Assembly: GCA_018816945.1 (NCBI GenBank) | Contig: JAHIVC010000099.1 | Span: 192,554 to 256,553, forward strand | Direction of reading: 5' to 3' | Length of the DNA: 64,000 bases | Source: Bacteroidota bacterium | Lineage (GTDB): Bacteria > Bacteroidota > Bacteroidia > Bacteroidales > GCA-2711565 | In this document: one piece after another, positions 8,651 to 17,083 of the stretch | How positions within the stretch are numbered: position 1 is the stretch's first letter | How the letters are laid out: each line of letters begins with the position of its first letter | The notes under the pieces: model-generated | What the model saw: the letters and a program-made list of their open reading frames with translations, nothing else | Database searches by the model: none | Told to the model about the DNA's origin: nothing | Position numbers and translations under genes: made by a program

Positions 8651-10975
8651 TTATTTTTTCTTTCTAACAAATTTCTTTTTAGGAGCATTTTTAGGATCTT
8701 CTGAAATTTTGATACAATCTTCAAGTGTTAATTCTTCCGGGATTACTCCTTTGGGAATTTTGAAGTTTTGTTTCTTAATTGAAATATAGGGCCCGTATCT
8801 CCCTACAAGTACCTTTACATCCTTATTTTCTTTGAACTCCTTAATGACACTTTCACGAACTTTCTGTTTTTTTAGCTCAATAATTTCAATGGCACGTTCA
8901 AGATCAATACTTACCGGATCGTCAGTTTTATCAAGTGAATAGAATAATTTTTCATGCGTAATATAAGGACCAAATCTTCCAATTGCAGCTTTAACTTCTG
9001 CTCCTTGATATTCGCCAAGTAATCTTGGAAATTTGAAAAGTTCCAAAACTTCTTCAATGGTTATATCATCTATACTTTGATCCTTTTTTAACCCTGCAAA
9101 CTTAGGTTTCTCTTCACTTTCAGATTCTCCTATCTGCGCCATAGCGCCGTAACGCCCAATTTTAACATAAATATTTTGACCACTTACAGGATCAATTCCT
9201 AATAGTTTTTCTCCACTAAATTTTTTCGAGTTTTCCTGAGTGTTTTCAATTTTTGAATGGAAGGGGCCATAGAAATCGCTGATCATGCTATTCCAGACTT
9301 TTTTTCCGGCTGCAATTTCATCAAATTCCAATTCAACACTGGCTGTAAAATTAAAATCCATTATGTCTTCAAAATATTGCATTAAGAATTGGGTAACCAA
9401 AATTCCGATATCCGTCGGGAACAGTTTTGATTTTTCGAAACCTGTATTTTCTTTTTTTACAACTGCTTTAATTTCGCCACTCTTCAGTTGTATGCAATTA
9501 TATTTACGTTCTACTCCTTCACGATCCTCCCTAACAACATATTCTCTTTTTTGGATGGTTGAAATGGTTGGTGCATAGGTAGATGGCCTGCCAATTCCAA
9601 GCTCTTCCATTTTTCTTACCAAAGAAGCCTCGGTATATCTTGCCGGATGTTGCGTAAATCGTTCTTCACCATTAATTTCTTTGTACTTTAACTTATCTCC
9701 GGTTTTTAATGGAGGTAAAACGTCTTCATGCTCTTGTCCATTTTCATCATCTGTTGATTCCATATAGAGTTTCAAGAATCCATCAAACTTGATAACTTCA
9801 CCTTTAGCAACAAATTTTTCATTGTGATTAGAGATTTCAATATCTACATTGGTTTTTTCAAAAACGGCATCACTCATTTGTGAAGCAACCGTTCTTTTCC
9901 AAATCAAATCATATAATCGCTTCTGCGATGAATCACCATCAATACCTGATTGATTCAAATAAGTGGGTCGAATGGCTTCGTGTGCTTCCTGCGCTCCTTT
10001 TGATTTGGTTTTGTATTGTCGGATTTTTACATACTCTTCTCCATAAAGCTTGGTAATTTCATCCTTAGCCATGGCAATTGCCATCCCAGATAAATTTACC
10101 GAGTCGGTTCTCATATAAGTAATCCTCCCCGATTCGTAAAGTTGCTGAGCAACACGCATGGTATTGGCAACCGAAAAACCAAGTTTACGACTTGCTTCCT
10201 GTTGTAAAGTAGAAGTCGTAAATGGTGGAGCGGGCGATTTTTTACCCGGTTTCTTCTCTACCGATTTTACGGTAAAGAATGCATCCTTGCATTTTTCTAA
10301 AAACTTGGCAACTTCTTCTTTGCTCTCAAATCTTTTAGGGACTTCGGCACTAAATTGTATTGTTTTATCTTTAATCAATACTTCAAAAATGCCAATTACC
10401 CGATAATTGGATGTGACTACAAAATTTTTAATCTCTTCCTCGCGATCAACAATCAATCTTACGGCTACCGATTGAACCCGGCCGGCCGATAAGGATGGTT
10501 TTACTTTTTTCCAAAGTAGTGGTGACAACTCAAACCCAACCAAGCGGTCAAGTACCCTTCGCGCCTGTTGAGCATCGACAAGATGTTTATCAATTTTTCG
10601 CGGATTTTGAATGGCTTCAGTGATGGCAGTTTTTGTAATTTCGTGAAAAACAATCCGCTGTGTTTTTTTATCTTCAAGATTCAGTGCATTGAATAAATGC
10701 CAAGAAATGGCCTCTCCTTCGCGGTCCTCATCTGATGCAAGCCAAACCATTTCAGCTTCTTTCGCTAATTTCTTTAATTCTGTAACTATCTTCTTCTTAT
10801 CCGAAGAAATTTCATAACTTGGAATAAATCCATTCTCAATATCTACCCCAAGATTCTTCTTTGCTAAATCCATAACATGCCCAAAACTCGACTTTACAAG
10901 AAATTCTTTTCCTAAAAATCCTTCAATCGTTTTGGCCTTTGCCGGTGATTCAACAATAACTAAATTTTTCGCCAT
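8651..10975 (-). CDS. topA: DNA topoisomerase I
   Basis: Type IA topoisomerase that relaxes negative supercoils. From the start chosen at 10975 it is 774 residues. The TOPRIM domain has Glu9 in VIVESPAKAKTIEGFLG and the acidic motif DEDREGE (82-88). The active Tyr287 lies in GRITYMRTDSVNLS. The C-terminus has no cysteines: the zinc ribbons are replaced by three Topo_C-type repeats with the recurring signature GRYGPYI/GRFGPYI, ending in a basic KKKFVRKKK tail. The open frame reaches upstream to 11029, but a -7 box at 11016-11023 lies within that extension, so MAKNLVIVES is the credible start. Confidence 0.96.
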   Translation of the reverse strand: MAKNLVIVESPAKAKTIEGFLGKEFLVKSSFGHVMDLAKKNLGVDIENGFIPSYEISSDKKKIVTELKKLAKEAEMVWLASDEDREGEAISWHLFNALNLEDKKTQRIVFHEITKTAITEAIQNPRKIDKHLVDAQQARRVLDRLVGFELSPLLWKKVKPSLSAGRVQSVAVRLIVDREEEIKNFVVTSNYRVIGIFEVLIKDKTIQFSAEVPKRFESKEEVAKFLEKCKDAFFTVKSVEKKPGKKSPAPPFTTSTLQQEASRKLGFSVANTMRVAQQLYESGRITYMRTDSVNLSGMAIAMAKDEITKLYGEEYVKIRQYKTKSKGAQEAHEAIRPTYLNQSGIDGDSSQKRLYDLIWKRTVASQMSDAVFEKTNVDIEISNHNEKFVAKGEVIKFDGFLKLYMESTDDENGQEHEDVLPPLKTGDKLKYKEINGEERFTQHPARYTEASLVRKMEELGIGRPSTYAPTISTIQKREYVVREDREGVERKYNCIQLKSGEIKAVVKKENTGFEKSKLFPTDIGILVTQFLMQYFEDIMDFNFTASVELEFDEIAAGKKVWNSMISDFYGPFHSKIENTQENSKKFSGEKLLGIDPVSGQNIYVKIGRYGAMAQIGESESEEKPKFAGLKKDQSIDDITIEEVLELFKFPRLLGEYQGAEVKAAIGRFGPYITHEKLFYSLDKTDDPVSIDLERAIEIIELKKQKVRESVIKEFKENKDVKVLVGRYGPYISIKKQNFKIPKGVIPEELTLEDCIKISEDPKNAPKKKFVRKKK

Positions 10976-11015
10976 CTTCCTTCTTATCTGATAATGATTT
11001 ATATAAATTGTGTTG

Positions 11016-11023
11016 CAAAAGTA
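11016..11023 (-). promoter_or_regulatory. -7 promoter box of topA
   Basis: On the minus strand this reads TACTTTTG, a perfect TAnnTTTG match about 40 bp before the topA start at 10975. It supports the shorter start. Confidence 0.6.
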
Positions 11024-11101
11024 AGACAAATAAAAACTTCAAACCCTAATAGTATGTTGTAAAAATAAATTTAGAGTTCTGATTTCCATAGATATTTTAA
11101 T

Positions 11102-11109
11102 TATTTTTG
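11102..11109 (+). promoter_or_regulatory. -7 promoter box of miaB
   Basis: TATTTTTG followed by GCAC, 61 bp before the miaB ATG. No clear -33 element is visible. Confidence 0.45.
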
Positions 11110-11170
11110 CACTTCTTAATACATACTAAATACTTGATTATAAATAAAATCAACTAAGTGGGAGAGTTTA

Positions 11171-12505
11171 ATGATCGACAATAATACAAAAAAAATTTAT
11201 ATAGAAACTTATGGTTGCCAAATGAATTTTTCGGATAGCGAAATCGTTGGCTCCATAATGACCGATCATAATTATGCAACAACTGATAAAATTGAATTGG
11301 CTGATATTATCCTAATCAATACTTGCTCAATACGCGACAACGCTGAACAAAGGGTTAGAAAAAGAATTACCGTTTTAGCTAAATTAAAGAAAAAACAGCC
11401 AAATCTAAAAATTGGCATCATTGGTTGCATGGCCGAAAGATTAAAATCACAGCTATTGGAAGAAGAAAAAGATGTTGATATCATTGCCGGTCCTGATGCT
11501 TATCGTGATTTACCTCAACTGATGGATTCTGTTGAAAACGGACAAAAGGCAATCAATGTTTTGTTATCTTCCGAAGAAACTTATGGCGATATTCGCCCTG
11601 TTCGTTTAGATCCAAATAAAATTTCTGCATTTATTTCGATTATGCGTGGCTGCCAAAACTTTTGCTCTTATTGTGTAGTGCCGTTTACCCGCGGAAAAGA
11701 AAGAAGCCGGAATCCGGAAACCATCATCAATGAAGCCAGGGAATTATTTGAACTTGGATATCGTGAAGTTACACTGCTTGGTCAAAACGTTAATTCTTAT
11801 AACTGGGATGAAAACGGTCAAATGAGTTTCCCCGACTTACTTCAAAAAATTGCAGAAATTAATCCTTTACTTCGAGTTCGGTTTGCCACCTCACACCCTA
11901 AAGATATTTCGGATGAGCTGATCCAAACCATAGCAAAGTATCCGAATATTTGTAATAATATTCACTTACCTGTTCAATCGGGTAGCAGTCGAATATTGAA
12001 ATTGATGAACCGGAAATATGACCGTGAATGGTATTTGGATCGGATTGCCAGTATTAAAAAACACATTCCTGATTGCGGTTTGTCAACTGATATGATCAGT
12101 GGCTTTTGCAGCGAAACTGAAGAAGATCATCAACAAACCCTTTCGTTAATGGAGGCAGTTGGTTATGATTATGCCTTCATGTTTAAATATTCCGAACGAC
12201 CCGATACGCTTGCAGCAAAAAAATTCAAGGATGATGTTCCTGAAGAGGTGAAAAGCAGGCGTTTGGCCGAAATAATTGACCTTCAACGCAAATTATCACA
12301 TCAAAGTAACAAAAAAGATCTTGGTTTAACCTTTGAGGTATTGGTAGAAGGGTTTTCAAAAAAATCAGAGGAACAATTATCCGGTCGCAATAGTCAGAAC
12401 AAGATGGTTGTTTTTCCGAAAATGAACTACAAAAAGGGTGATTACGTTCAGGTTAAAATTGATCGTTGTACTGCCGCAACCTTAATTGGAGAAGCAATAT
12501 TGTGA
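11171..12505 (+). CDS. miaB: tRNA-2-methylthio-N6-dimethylallyladenosine synthase MiaB
   Basis: Radical SAM methylthiotransferase that adds a methylthio group to i6A37 of tRNAs. At 444 residues it shows the three-domain order: UPF0004 with cysteines in [20 protein letters not shown] and IIGCMAERL (second Fe-S cluster); the radical SAM core with the CxxxCxxC motif in [15 protein letters not shown] near residue 160; and a C-terminal TRAM domain from about 380. A GGGAG site lies about 6 bp before the ATG. Confidence 0.95.
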   Translation: MIDNNTKKIYIETYGCQMNFSDSEIVGSIMTDHNYATTDKIELADIILINTCSIRDNAEQRVRKRITVLAKLKKKQPNLKIGIIGCMAERLKSQLLEEEKDVDIIAGPDAYRDLPQLMDSVENGQKAINVLLSSEETYGDIRPVRLDPNKISAFISIMRGCQNFCSYCVVPFTRGKERSRNPETIINEARELFELGYREVTLLGQNVNSYNWDENGQMSFPDLLQKIAEINPLLRVRFATSHPKDISDELIQTIAKYPNICNNIHLPVQSGSSRILKLMNRKYDREWYLDRIASIKKHIPDCGLSTDMISGFCSETEEDHQQTLSLMEAVGYDYAFMFKYSERPDTLAAKKFKDDVPEEVKSRRLAEIIDLQRKLSHQSNKKDLGLTFEVLVEGFSKKSEEQLSGRNSQNKMVVFPKMNYKKGDYVQVKIDRCTAATLIGEAIL

Positions 12506-12540
12506 GTTGTGTAATTTGAATTTAAGTGAATATCCAGAAC

Positions 12541-12592
12541 AATCGTATTACAATGTATTATTATTGTATAACAATTGAATACTACTGATTTG
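12541..12592. repeat. ATTGTAT/ATACAAT-type dispersed repeat, copy 3
   Basis: Between the convergent genes miaB and ppa. Contains AATCGTATTACAATGTATTA, ATTGTATAACAATTG and ACTACTGA, sharing the last two with the copy at 7240-7275. Confidence 0.45.
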
Positions 12593-12629
12593 CCAATTCA
12601 GATATAAATCTGACTATGTTAACTCTATT

Positions 12630-13301
12630 CTAAACATCCAACAATGCTGTCGTCAGGTTATCAAATTTATGATGATAATCTTCCATCGATCTTCGGATAA
12701 TTTCATGGGCTTCATCAATTCCAAAAGTGTGCGTTATTTCAACATCTCTTGGGTTGCCAGGCAAATCCTTATAGGTTAAAAAATAATGTTTAAGCCGATC
12801 GAGTACCAACGAAGGACAATCCGTAATGTCCTTGTAATTTCCATAAACCGCATCATTATTTAGTACGGCAATAATTTTATCATCCGATTCATTTCCGTCA
12901 ATCATTCGAAACCCACCAATGGGCCTGGCCATTACAAGAATATCTCCATGTACGATTTGTTTTTCGGTAAGTACACAAATATCAATCGGATCATCATCTC
13001 CTTTAATATTTTTTCTACCGGTTTTTTCCATACAAAAATCTGCAGTGCGCATTGAGCTAAAGGTCTGTGGAATAAATCCATAAAGTGCAGGCACTGTATT
13101 TGAGTATTTTTGTGGACGATCAATCATCAAATACCCGGTTTTTTTATCAACCTCATATTTAACGGTGTCAGTTGTCACCATTTCGATAAAACAGGTTAAA
13201 ACCTCAGGTGCATCCTTTCCAATATCTACCCCATGCCATGGGTGCGATTTATACCTCAACCCCATTAATCTTCCGATTGGATCCATCAATTTGTTCGACA
13301 T
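12630..13301 (-). CDS. ppa: Inorganic pyrophosphatase, family I
   Basis: Hydrolyses pyrophosphate to phosphate, pulling biosynthetic reactions such as ATP sulfurylase forward. The 223 residues contain the family I core: KYEVDKKTGYLMIDR, the signature GDDDPIDICVL with metal-binding aspartates, and a Lys-Tyr/Asn-containing C-terminal region. The N-terminus has an extra 35 residues before the conserved fold, as seen in Bacteroidota versions. It lies close to cysD/cysN, whose reaction releases pyrophosphate, though it is on the opposite strand. Confidence 0.93.
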   Translation of the reverse strand: MSNKLMDPIGRLMGLRYKSHPWHGVDIGKDAPEVLTCFIEMVTTDTVKYEVDKKTGYLMIDRPQKYSNTVPALYGFIPQTFSSMRTADFCMEKTGRKNIKGDDDPIDICVLTEKQIVHGDILVMARPIGGFRMIDGNESDDKIIAVLNNDAVYGNYKDITDCPSLVLDRLKHYFLTYKDLPGNPRDVEITHTFGIDEAHEIIRRSMEDYHHKFDNLTTALLDV

Positions 13302-13326
13302 TTTTTTTGTTTTAAATATTATGGTG

Positions 13327-13334
13327 CAAAATTA
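13327..13334 (-). promoter_or_regulatory. -7 promoter box of ppa
   Basis: On the minus strand this reads TAATTTTG, followed by CACC, 25 bp before the ppa start. Confidence 0.5.
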
Positions 13335-13388
13335 CGTATTTATTATCTGTAAACTACAATGATGCTTGATTAGAAAAAGGAAGAATAA

Positions 13389-13520
13389 TTGGCTTTCAAA
13401 TCAAAATTGAATAGACATGCAATGGCCTTTGGAAGAAATTCCTTCAGAGACAAAAATAAATTTTATACAATTGCCAGAGGATCAATTTTTGAAACTCAAA
13501 GCCACTTATTTTATGGCTAA
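13389..13520 (+). pseudogene. Decayed four-helix-bundle (IVS/S23-like) ORF remnant
   Basis: In the 392-bp gap between ppa and cysD, one frame is open for 43 codons and encodes FGRNSFRDKNKFYTIARGSI followed by FETQSHLFYG and a stop. The pattern of a basic/aromatic helix, then IARGS, E and SHL is that of the middle of four-helix-bundle proteins (23S rRNA intervening-sequence protein family). The N-terminal half is missing: a TAA lies immediately upstream. The rest of the gap holds only the cysD promoter. Recognition is by motif alone, so confidence is moderate. Confidence 0.5.
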
Positions 13521-13656
13521 AAAGCAAGTTGTTTTCAGGAAAATTACGTTCTAAAATGTATTAATTCCTATAACCAATTAATCTTTGACATTAACAAGAT
13601 TATGAAATCTCTTTCTCAACCTTCCTTAACCTCATCCTCAATCATTATCTTTTCAC

Positions 13657-13664
13657 TACATTTG
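13657..13664 (+). promoter_or_regulatory. -7 promoter box of cysD
   Basis: TACATTTG followed by CAC, 29 bp before the cysD ATG: a perfect TAnnTTTG match. Confidence 0.55.
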
Positions 13665-13693
13665 CACTTCAAAATAAAGCCTAAAACAATACA

Positions 13694-14602
13694 ATGAACA
13701 GTTATAATTTAACCAACCTACGTCAACTCGAGGCAGAATCAATTCACATTATCCGTGAAGTGGCAGCCGAATTTGAGAACCCTGTAATGCTTTATTCTAT
13801 AGGTAAAGACTCTTCAGTAATGGTTCGCCTTGCTGAAAAAGCTTTTGCACCGGGTAAAGTACCATTTCCGTTAATGCATATCGATTCCAAATGGAAGTTC
13901 AGGGAAATGGTTGAGTTTCGAGATAAATATGCTAAAGAAAAAGGTTGGGATTTGATTGTTCACTACAATAAAGAAGGATTTGAAACAGGGGTGGGGCCAT
14001 TCACCCATGGGAGTAAAGTTCATACCGATATAATGAAGACTCAGGCCTTATTGGCCGGGCTTGATAAATATGGTTTCGACGCTGCTTTTGGTGGTGCTCG
14101 TCGCGATGAAGAAAAATCAAGAGCTAAAGAGCGGATTTATTCTTTTCGCGATCGTTTTCACCAATGGGACCCCAAAAACCAACGTCCTGAATTATGGAAT
14201 GTTTATAATGCCAAAGTACATAAAGGTGAATCGATTAGGGTGTTCCCAATTTCAAACTGGACCGAATTGGATATCTGGCAATACATCCGTTTGGAAAATA
14301 TCCCAATTGTTCCATTGTATTTTGCAAAAGAAAGGCCTATTGTTGAATATAACGGAGCAATGATTCTGGTTGATGACGATAGAATGCCAAAAGAATTGGC
14401 TGAAAAAGCAAAAATGCGCACGGTTCGATTTAGAACTCTGGGTTGCTATCCATTAACCGGTGCTGTAAAATCAGACGCAGATACCATTGAAAAAATTGTG
14501 GAAGAGATGATGACTACCACTGTATCAGAGCGAACAACACGGGTCATCGATTTTGATCAGGAAGGAAGCATGGAGCAGAAAAAGAGGGAGGGATATTTCT
14601 AG
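13694..14602 (+). CDS. cysD: Sulfate adenylyltransferase subunit 2 (CysD)
   Basis: Small subunit of ATP sulfurylase; with the GTPase CysN it converts sulfate and ATP to adenosine 5'-phosphosulfate. The 302 residues show the PP-loop [13 protein letters not shown] (about 36-48), [16 protein letters not shown] and the [11 protein letters not shown] motif. The length is normal. It is followed 53 bp later by a four-helix-bundle ORF and then cysN, so the usual tight cysDN operon is interrupted here. Confidence 0.96.
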   Translation: MNSYNLTNLRQLEAESIHIIREVAAEFENPVMLYSIGKDSSVMVRLAEKAFAPGKVPFPLMHIDSKWKFREMVEFRDKYAKEKGWDLIVHYNKEGFETGVGPFTHGSKVHTDIMKTQALLAGLDKYGFDAAFGGARRDEEKSRAKERIYSFRDRFHQWDPKNQRPELWNVYNAKVHKGESIRVFPISNWTELDIWQYIRLENIPIVPLYFAKERPIVEYNGAMILVDDDRMPKELAEKAKMRTVRFRTLGCYPLTGAVKSDADTIEKIVEEMMTTTVSERTTRVIDFDQEGSMEQKKREGYF

Positions 14603-14606
14603 TTAC

Positions 14607-14625
14607 CCTGCCTGCGGCAGGCAGG
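14607..14625. repeat. Perfect GC-rich palindrome after cysD
   Basis: CCTGCCTGCGGCAGGCAGG: two perfect 9-bp arms around one central base. It starts 4 bp after the cysD stop and directly before the four-helix-bundle ORF. It may act as a terminator-like stem or as the end of the inserted element. Confidence 0.7.
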
Positions 14626-14655
14626 TGGTTACTTGTTTCTCGTTAGTTAAAAGAC

Positions 14656-15021
14656 ATGGGAAGTTATAAAGAACTTGAAATATATGATTTAGCTTTCAAA
14701 TTGGCCATTGAGGTTCATACCTTAAGTTTAGAATTGCCATCTTTTGAAAAGTATGAACAAGGAAGTCAAATAAGAAGATCTTCAAAAAGCATCAAAGATC
14801 AGATTGCTGAAGGTTATGGAAGAAAGAAATATAAAGCTGATTTTATTAAATTTTTAACTTATGCTCAAGCTTCGTGTGATGAATGTTCGTGCCAAATTGA
14901 AATGATAATTCAACTATACCCCGAAAATGAAAAATGGGCTGAATTATATAAAGAATTTGATCTTCTAGGCAAAAAGATCAATCGTTTTATTCAATATGTC
15001 GAACAAAACTGGAAAACCTAA
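14656..15021 (+). CDS. Four-helix-bundle protein (IVS/S23-like) inside cysD-cysN
   Basis: A 121-residue protein of the four-helix-bundle family first named for proteins encoded in 23S rRNA intervening sequences; similar folds serve as accessory proteins of diversity-generating retroelements. Motifs seen: LEIYDLAFKLAIEVHTL (helix 1), QIRRSSKSIKDQIAEGYGRK (helix 2), DFIKFLTYAQASCDECSCQI (helix 3) and a final amphipathic helix. It is not a ribosomal protein here: no rRNA is near. It splits the cysD-cysN pair, with the palindrome at 14607-14625 upstream and short inverted repeats CTCGTTAG (14639-14646) and CTAACGAG (15018-15025) at its borders, so it looks like a small nomadic gene. Function unknown. 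Confidence 0.85.
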   Translation: MGSYKELEIYDLAFKLAIEVHTLSLELPSFEKYEQGSQIRRSSKSIKDQIAEGYGRKKYKADFIKFLTYAQASCDECSCQIEMIIQLYPENEKWAELYKEFDLLGKKINRFIQYVEQNWKT

Positions 15022-15081
15022 CGAGTAACCAGAATCTAGCAACCAGCAACATTTTATTTAAAGAACCGAATTTAGAAAATA

Positions 15082-17004
15082 ATGACAAACTCTGTAAACA
15101 TCGACATAAAAGCATTCCTCGATCAGGATGAGAAAAAGGATCAATTAAGACTATTAACAGCAGGTTCTGTTGATGATGGTAAATCAACCCTTATTGGTCG
15201 TTTATTATTCGACAGTAAGAAAATTTATGATGATCAGCTTTCAGCCTTGGAACGCGATAGTAAGCGTATGGGTCATGCCGGTGGCGATATTGATTATGCT
15301 TTATTATTGGATGGATTGAAAGCCGAGCGCGAACAGGGAATTACAATTGATGTTGCCTATCGTTATTTTTCAACCAATAAACGAAAATTTATTATCGCCG
15401 ATACACCAGGGCACGAACAGTATACCCGAAATATGGTTACGGGTGCTTCTACTGCCAATTTAGCTATTCTATTGGTTGACGCACGCACAGGAGTAATTAC
15501 ACAAACCAAACGCCACACTTATATTGTTTCCCTTTTAGGCATAAATCACATTGTGGTTGCAATTAATAAAATGGATTTGGTTGAATACAGTCAGGAGAAA
15601 TATGATGAAATCTGTGCCAGCTATAAAAATTTCATTACCGGATTAAATATTCCTGATATCAATTTTATTCCAATCTCGGCTCTGAAAGGCGATAATGTGG
15701 TCGATAAATCTCACAACATGGATTGGTATCATGGAAAATGTATGCTTGAGTTTTTAGAGACCGTTCATGTTGGAAGCGACCGCAACTTCGAAGATTTGCG
15801 ATTTCCGGTACAATTTGTAAACCGCCCAAGTTTGGATTTCCGGGGATTTTCAACCACCATAGCATCAGGAGTAATCAAAAAAGGAGACACCATTAAAGCA
15901 TTGCCTTCTGGTCAAACTTCTGTGGTAACAAACATTTTTGGAACAGCCGGAGAGCAGGAAGAAGCATTTCCTCCGCAAGCGATAACCATTACCCTGGCCG
16001 ATGAAATTGATATTTCAAGAGGCGAGATGATTGTTCATCCTGATAATATGCCACGTACCGAACGTCATTTTGAAGCCATGCTTGTTTGGATGGACGAGAA
16101 ACCGATGAATCCAAATACCCAGTTTTACATAAAACATACAACCAATACAACCAAAGCCAGATTCGATCAGATTAAATACAAGGTAGATGTAAACACCATG
16201 GAAAAATCTGAAATCGGTCATTTGGAATTAAACGAAATCGGAAGGGTTGTTCTTACTACCGTAAAACCTTTATTTTTTGATCCGTATAAAAAAAATCGTG
16301 AAACGGGCTCCTTCATTTTAATTGATCCCATAAGCCATAACACCTGTGCCGTAGGAATGATCATTGATAAATTACATGATAAAGATTTGCCGTCTCGAAT
16401 CACTGATCGCGAAAAAGAAATGATTATCAAGGGCCAGGCTTTAATTTCTATAGAAGAAAGACAACAAAAACTCAACCAAAAAGCTGCCACACTCTGGATT
16501 ACAGGCTTACATGGCTCAGGCAAAAATAACCTTGCCTATAAACTCGAACATAAATTATTTGAGCAAGGAGCTTCGGCAGTATTAATGGACGGAAGTACTG
16601 TCAGATCAGGCTTATCAAAAGAACTTGACTATTCTCCTGCTGATCGTGCCGAACATTTGCGTCGTGTTGCTGAAGTTTGTAAAATTTTAAATGATCAGGG
16701 AATTATTGTAATCTGTTCGTTCATCTCCCCAAAAGAAATTATTCGCCAACAAATTGCTGATATTATCGGCAAAGAAAAATTCCATCTAATTTATATGGAT
16801 GCAGATCTCGATTTTTGCAAAAATCATAAACCTGAATTTTATAAAAAAGTAGAAGAGGGAATGCTCTTGCACGTTCCCGGGATTAATGAACCATTTGAAA
16901 TTCCGGAAAATGCAAATCTAGCGCTTGATCCGGAGGAAGAAGAAAGCAATGTACAGGAAATTCAAAATTATTTGAAAGAAAAGAAAATATTCCCGTTGGG
17001 ATAA
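15082..17004 (+). CDS. cysN: CysN GTPase fused to a degenerate APS kinase-like domain
   Basis: Large subunit of ATP sulfurylase: a translation-factor-like GTPase that drives APS synthesis with CysD. Residues 1 to about 460 are CysN, with G1 [20 protein letters not shown]3 [12 protein letters not shown] and G4 NKMDLV, followed by two beta-barrel domains. From about 465 to 640 comes a CysC-like domain. Its P-loop reads GLHGSGKNN where active APS kinases have GLSGSGKST; DGDNVR is changed to DGSTVR; and the RDPKGLY segment is HKPEFY. It is therefore probably inactive as a kinase, or has a changed role, although FISP and the general fold remain. The four-helix-bundle ORF lies 60 bp upstream. Confidence 0.92.
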   Translation: MTNSVNIDIKAFLDQDEKKDQLRLLTAGSVDDGKSTLIGRLLFDSKKIYDDQLSALERDSKRMGHAGGDIDYALLLDGLKAEREQGITIDVAYRYFSTNKRKFIIADTPGHEQYTRNMVTGASTANLAILLVDARTGVITQTKRHTYIVSLLGINHIVVAINKMDLVEYSQEKYDEICASYKNFITGLNIPDINFIPISALKGDNVVDKSHNMDWYHGKCMLEFLETVHVGSDRNFEDLRFPVQFVNRPSLDFRGFSTTIASGVIKKGDTIKALPSGQTSVVTNIFGTAGEQEEAFPPQAITITLADEIDISRGEMIVHPDNMPRTERHFEAMLVWMDEKPMNPNTQFYIKHTTNTTKARFDQIKYKVDVNTMEKSEIGHLELNEIGRVVLTTVKPLFFDPYKKNRETGSFILIDPISHNTCAVGMIIDKLHDKDLPSRITDREKEMIIKGQALISIEERQQKLNQKAATLWITGLHGSGKNNLAYKLEHKLFEQGASAVLMDGSTVRSGLSKELDYSPADRAEHLRRVAEVCKILNDQGIIVICSFISPKEIIRQQIADIIGKEKFHLIYMDADLDFCKNHKPEFYKKVEEGMLLHVPGINEPFEIPENANLALDPEEEESNVQEIQNYLKEKKIFPLG

Positions 17005-17041
17005 CAACAACGGAAAAAGAAGCTGTCTGTTGGCTTTTTAC

Positions 17042-17049
17042 TATATTTG
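17042..17049 (+). promoter_or_regulatory. -7 promoter box TATATTTG
   Basis: Perfect TAnnTTTG match 34 bp before the C69 peptidase gene, suggesting a transcript separate from cysN. Confidence 0.5.
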
Positions 17050-17083
17050 TATCCATCCTAAAAAATGATGAGTGTTAACTTAA

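Noticed and set aside
10976-11029. Upstream extension of topA by 18 codons
   Set aside because: A perfect -7 promoter box lies inside the extension, and MAKNLVIVESPAKAKTIEG is the normal N-terminus.
14656-15021. Calling this ORF a ribosomal protein S23
   Set aside because: The family name comes from rRNA intervening sequences; no rRNA is present and the gene lies in a cys operon, so I call it a four-helix-bundle protein.
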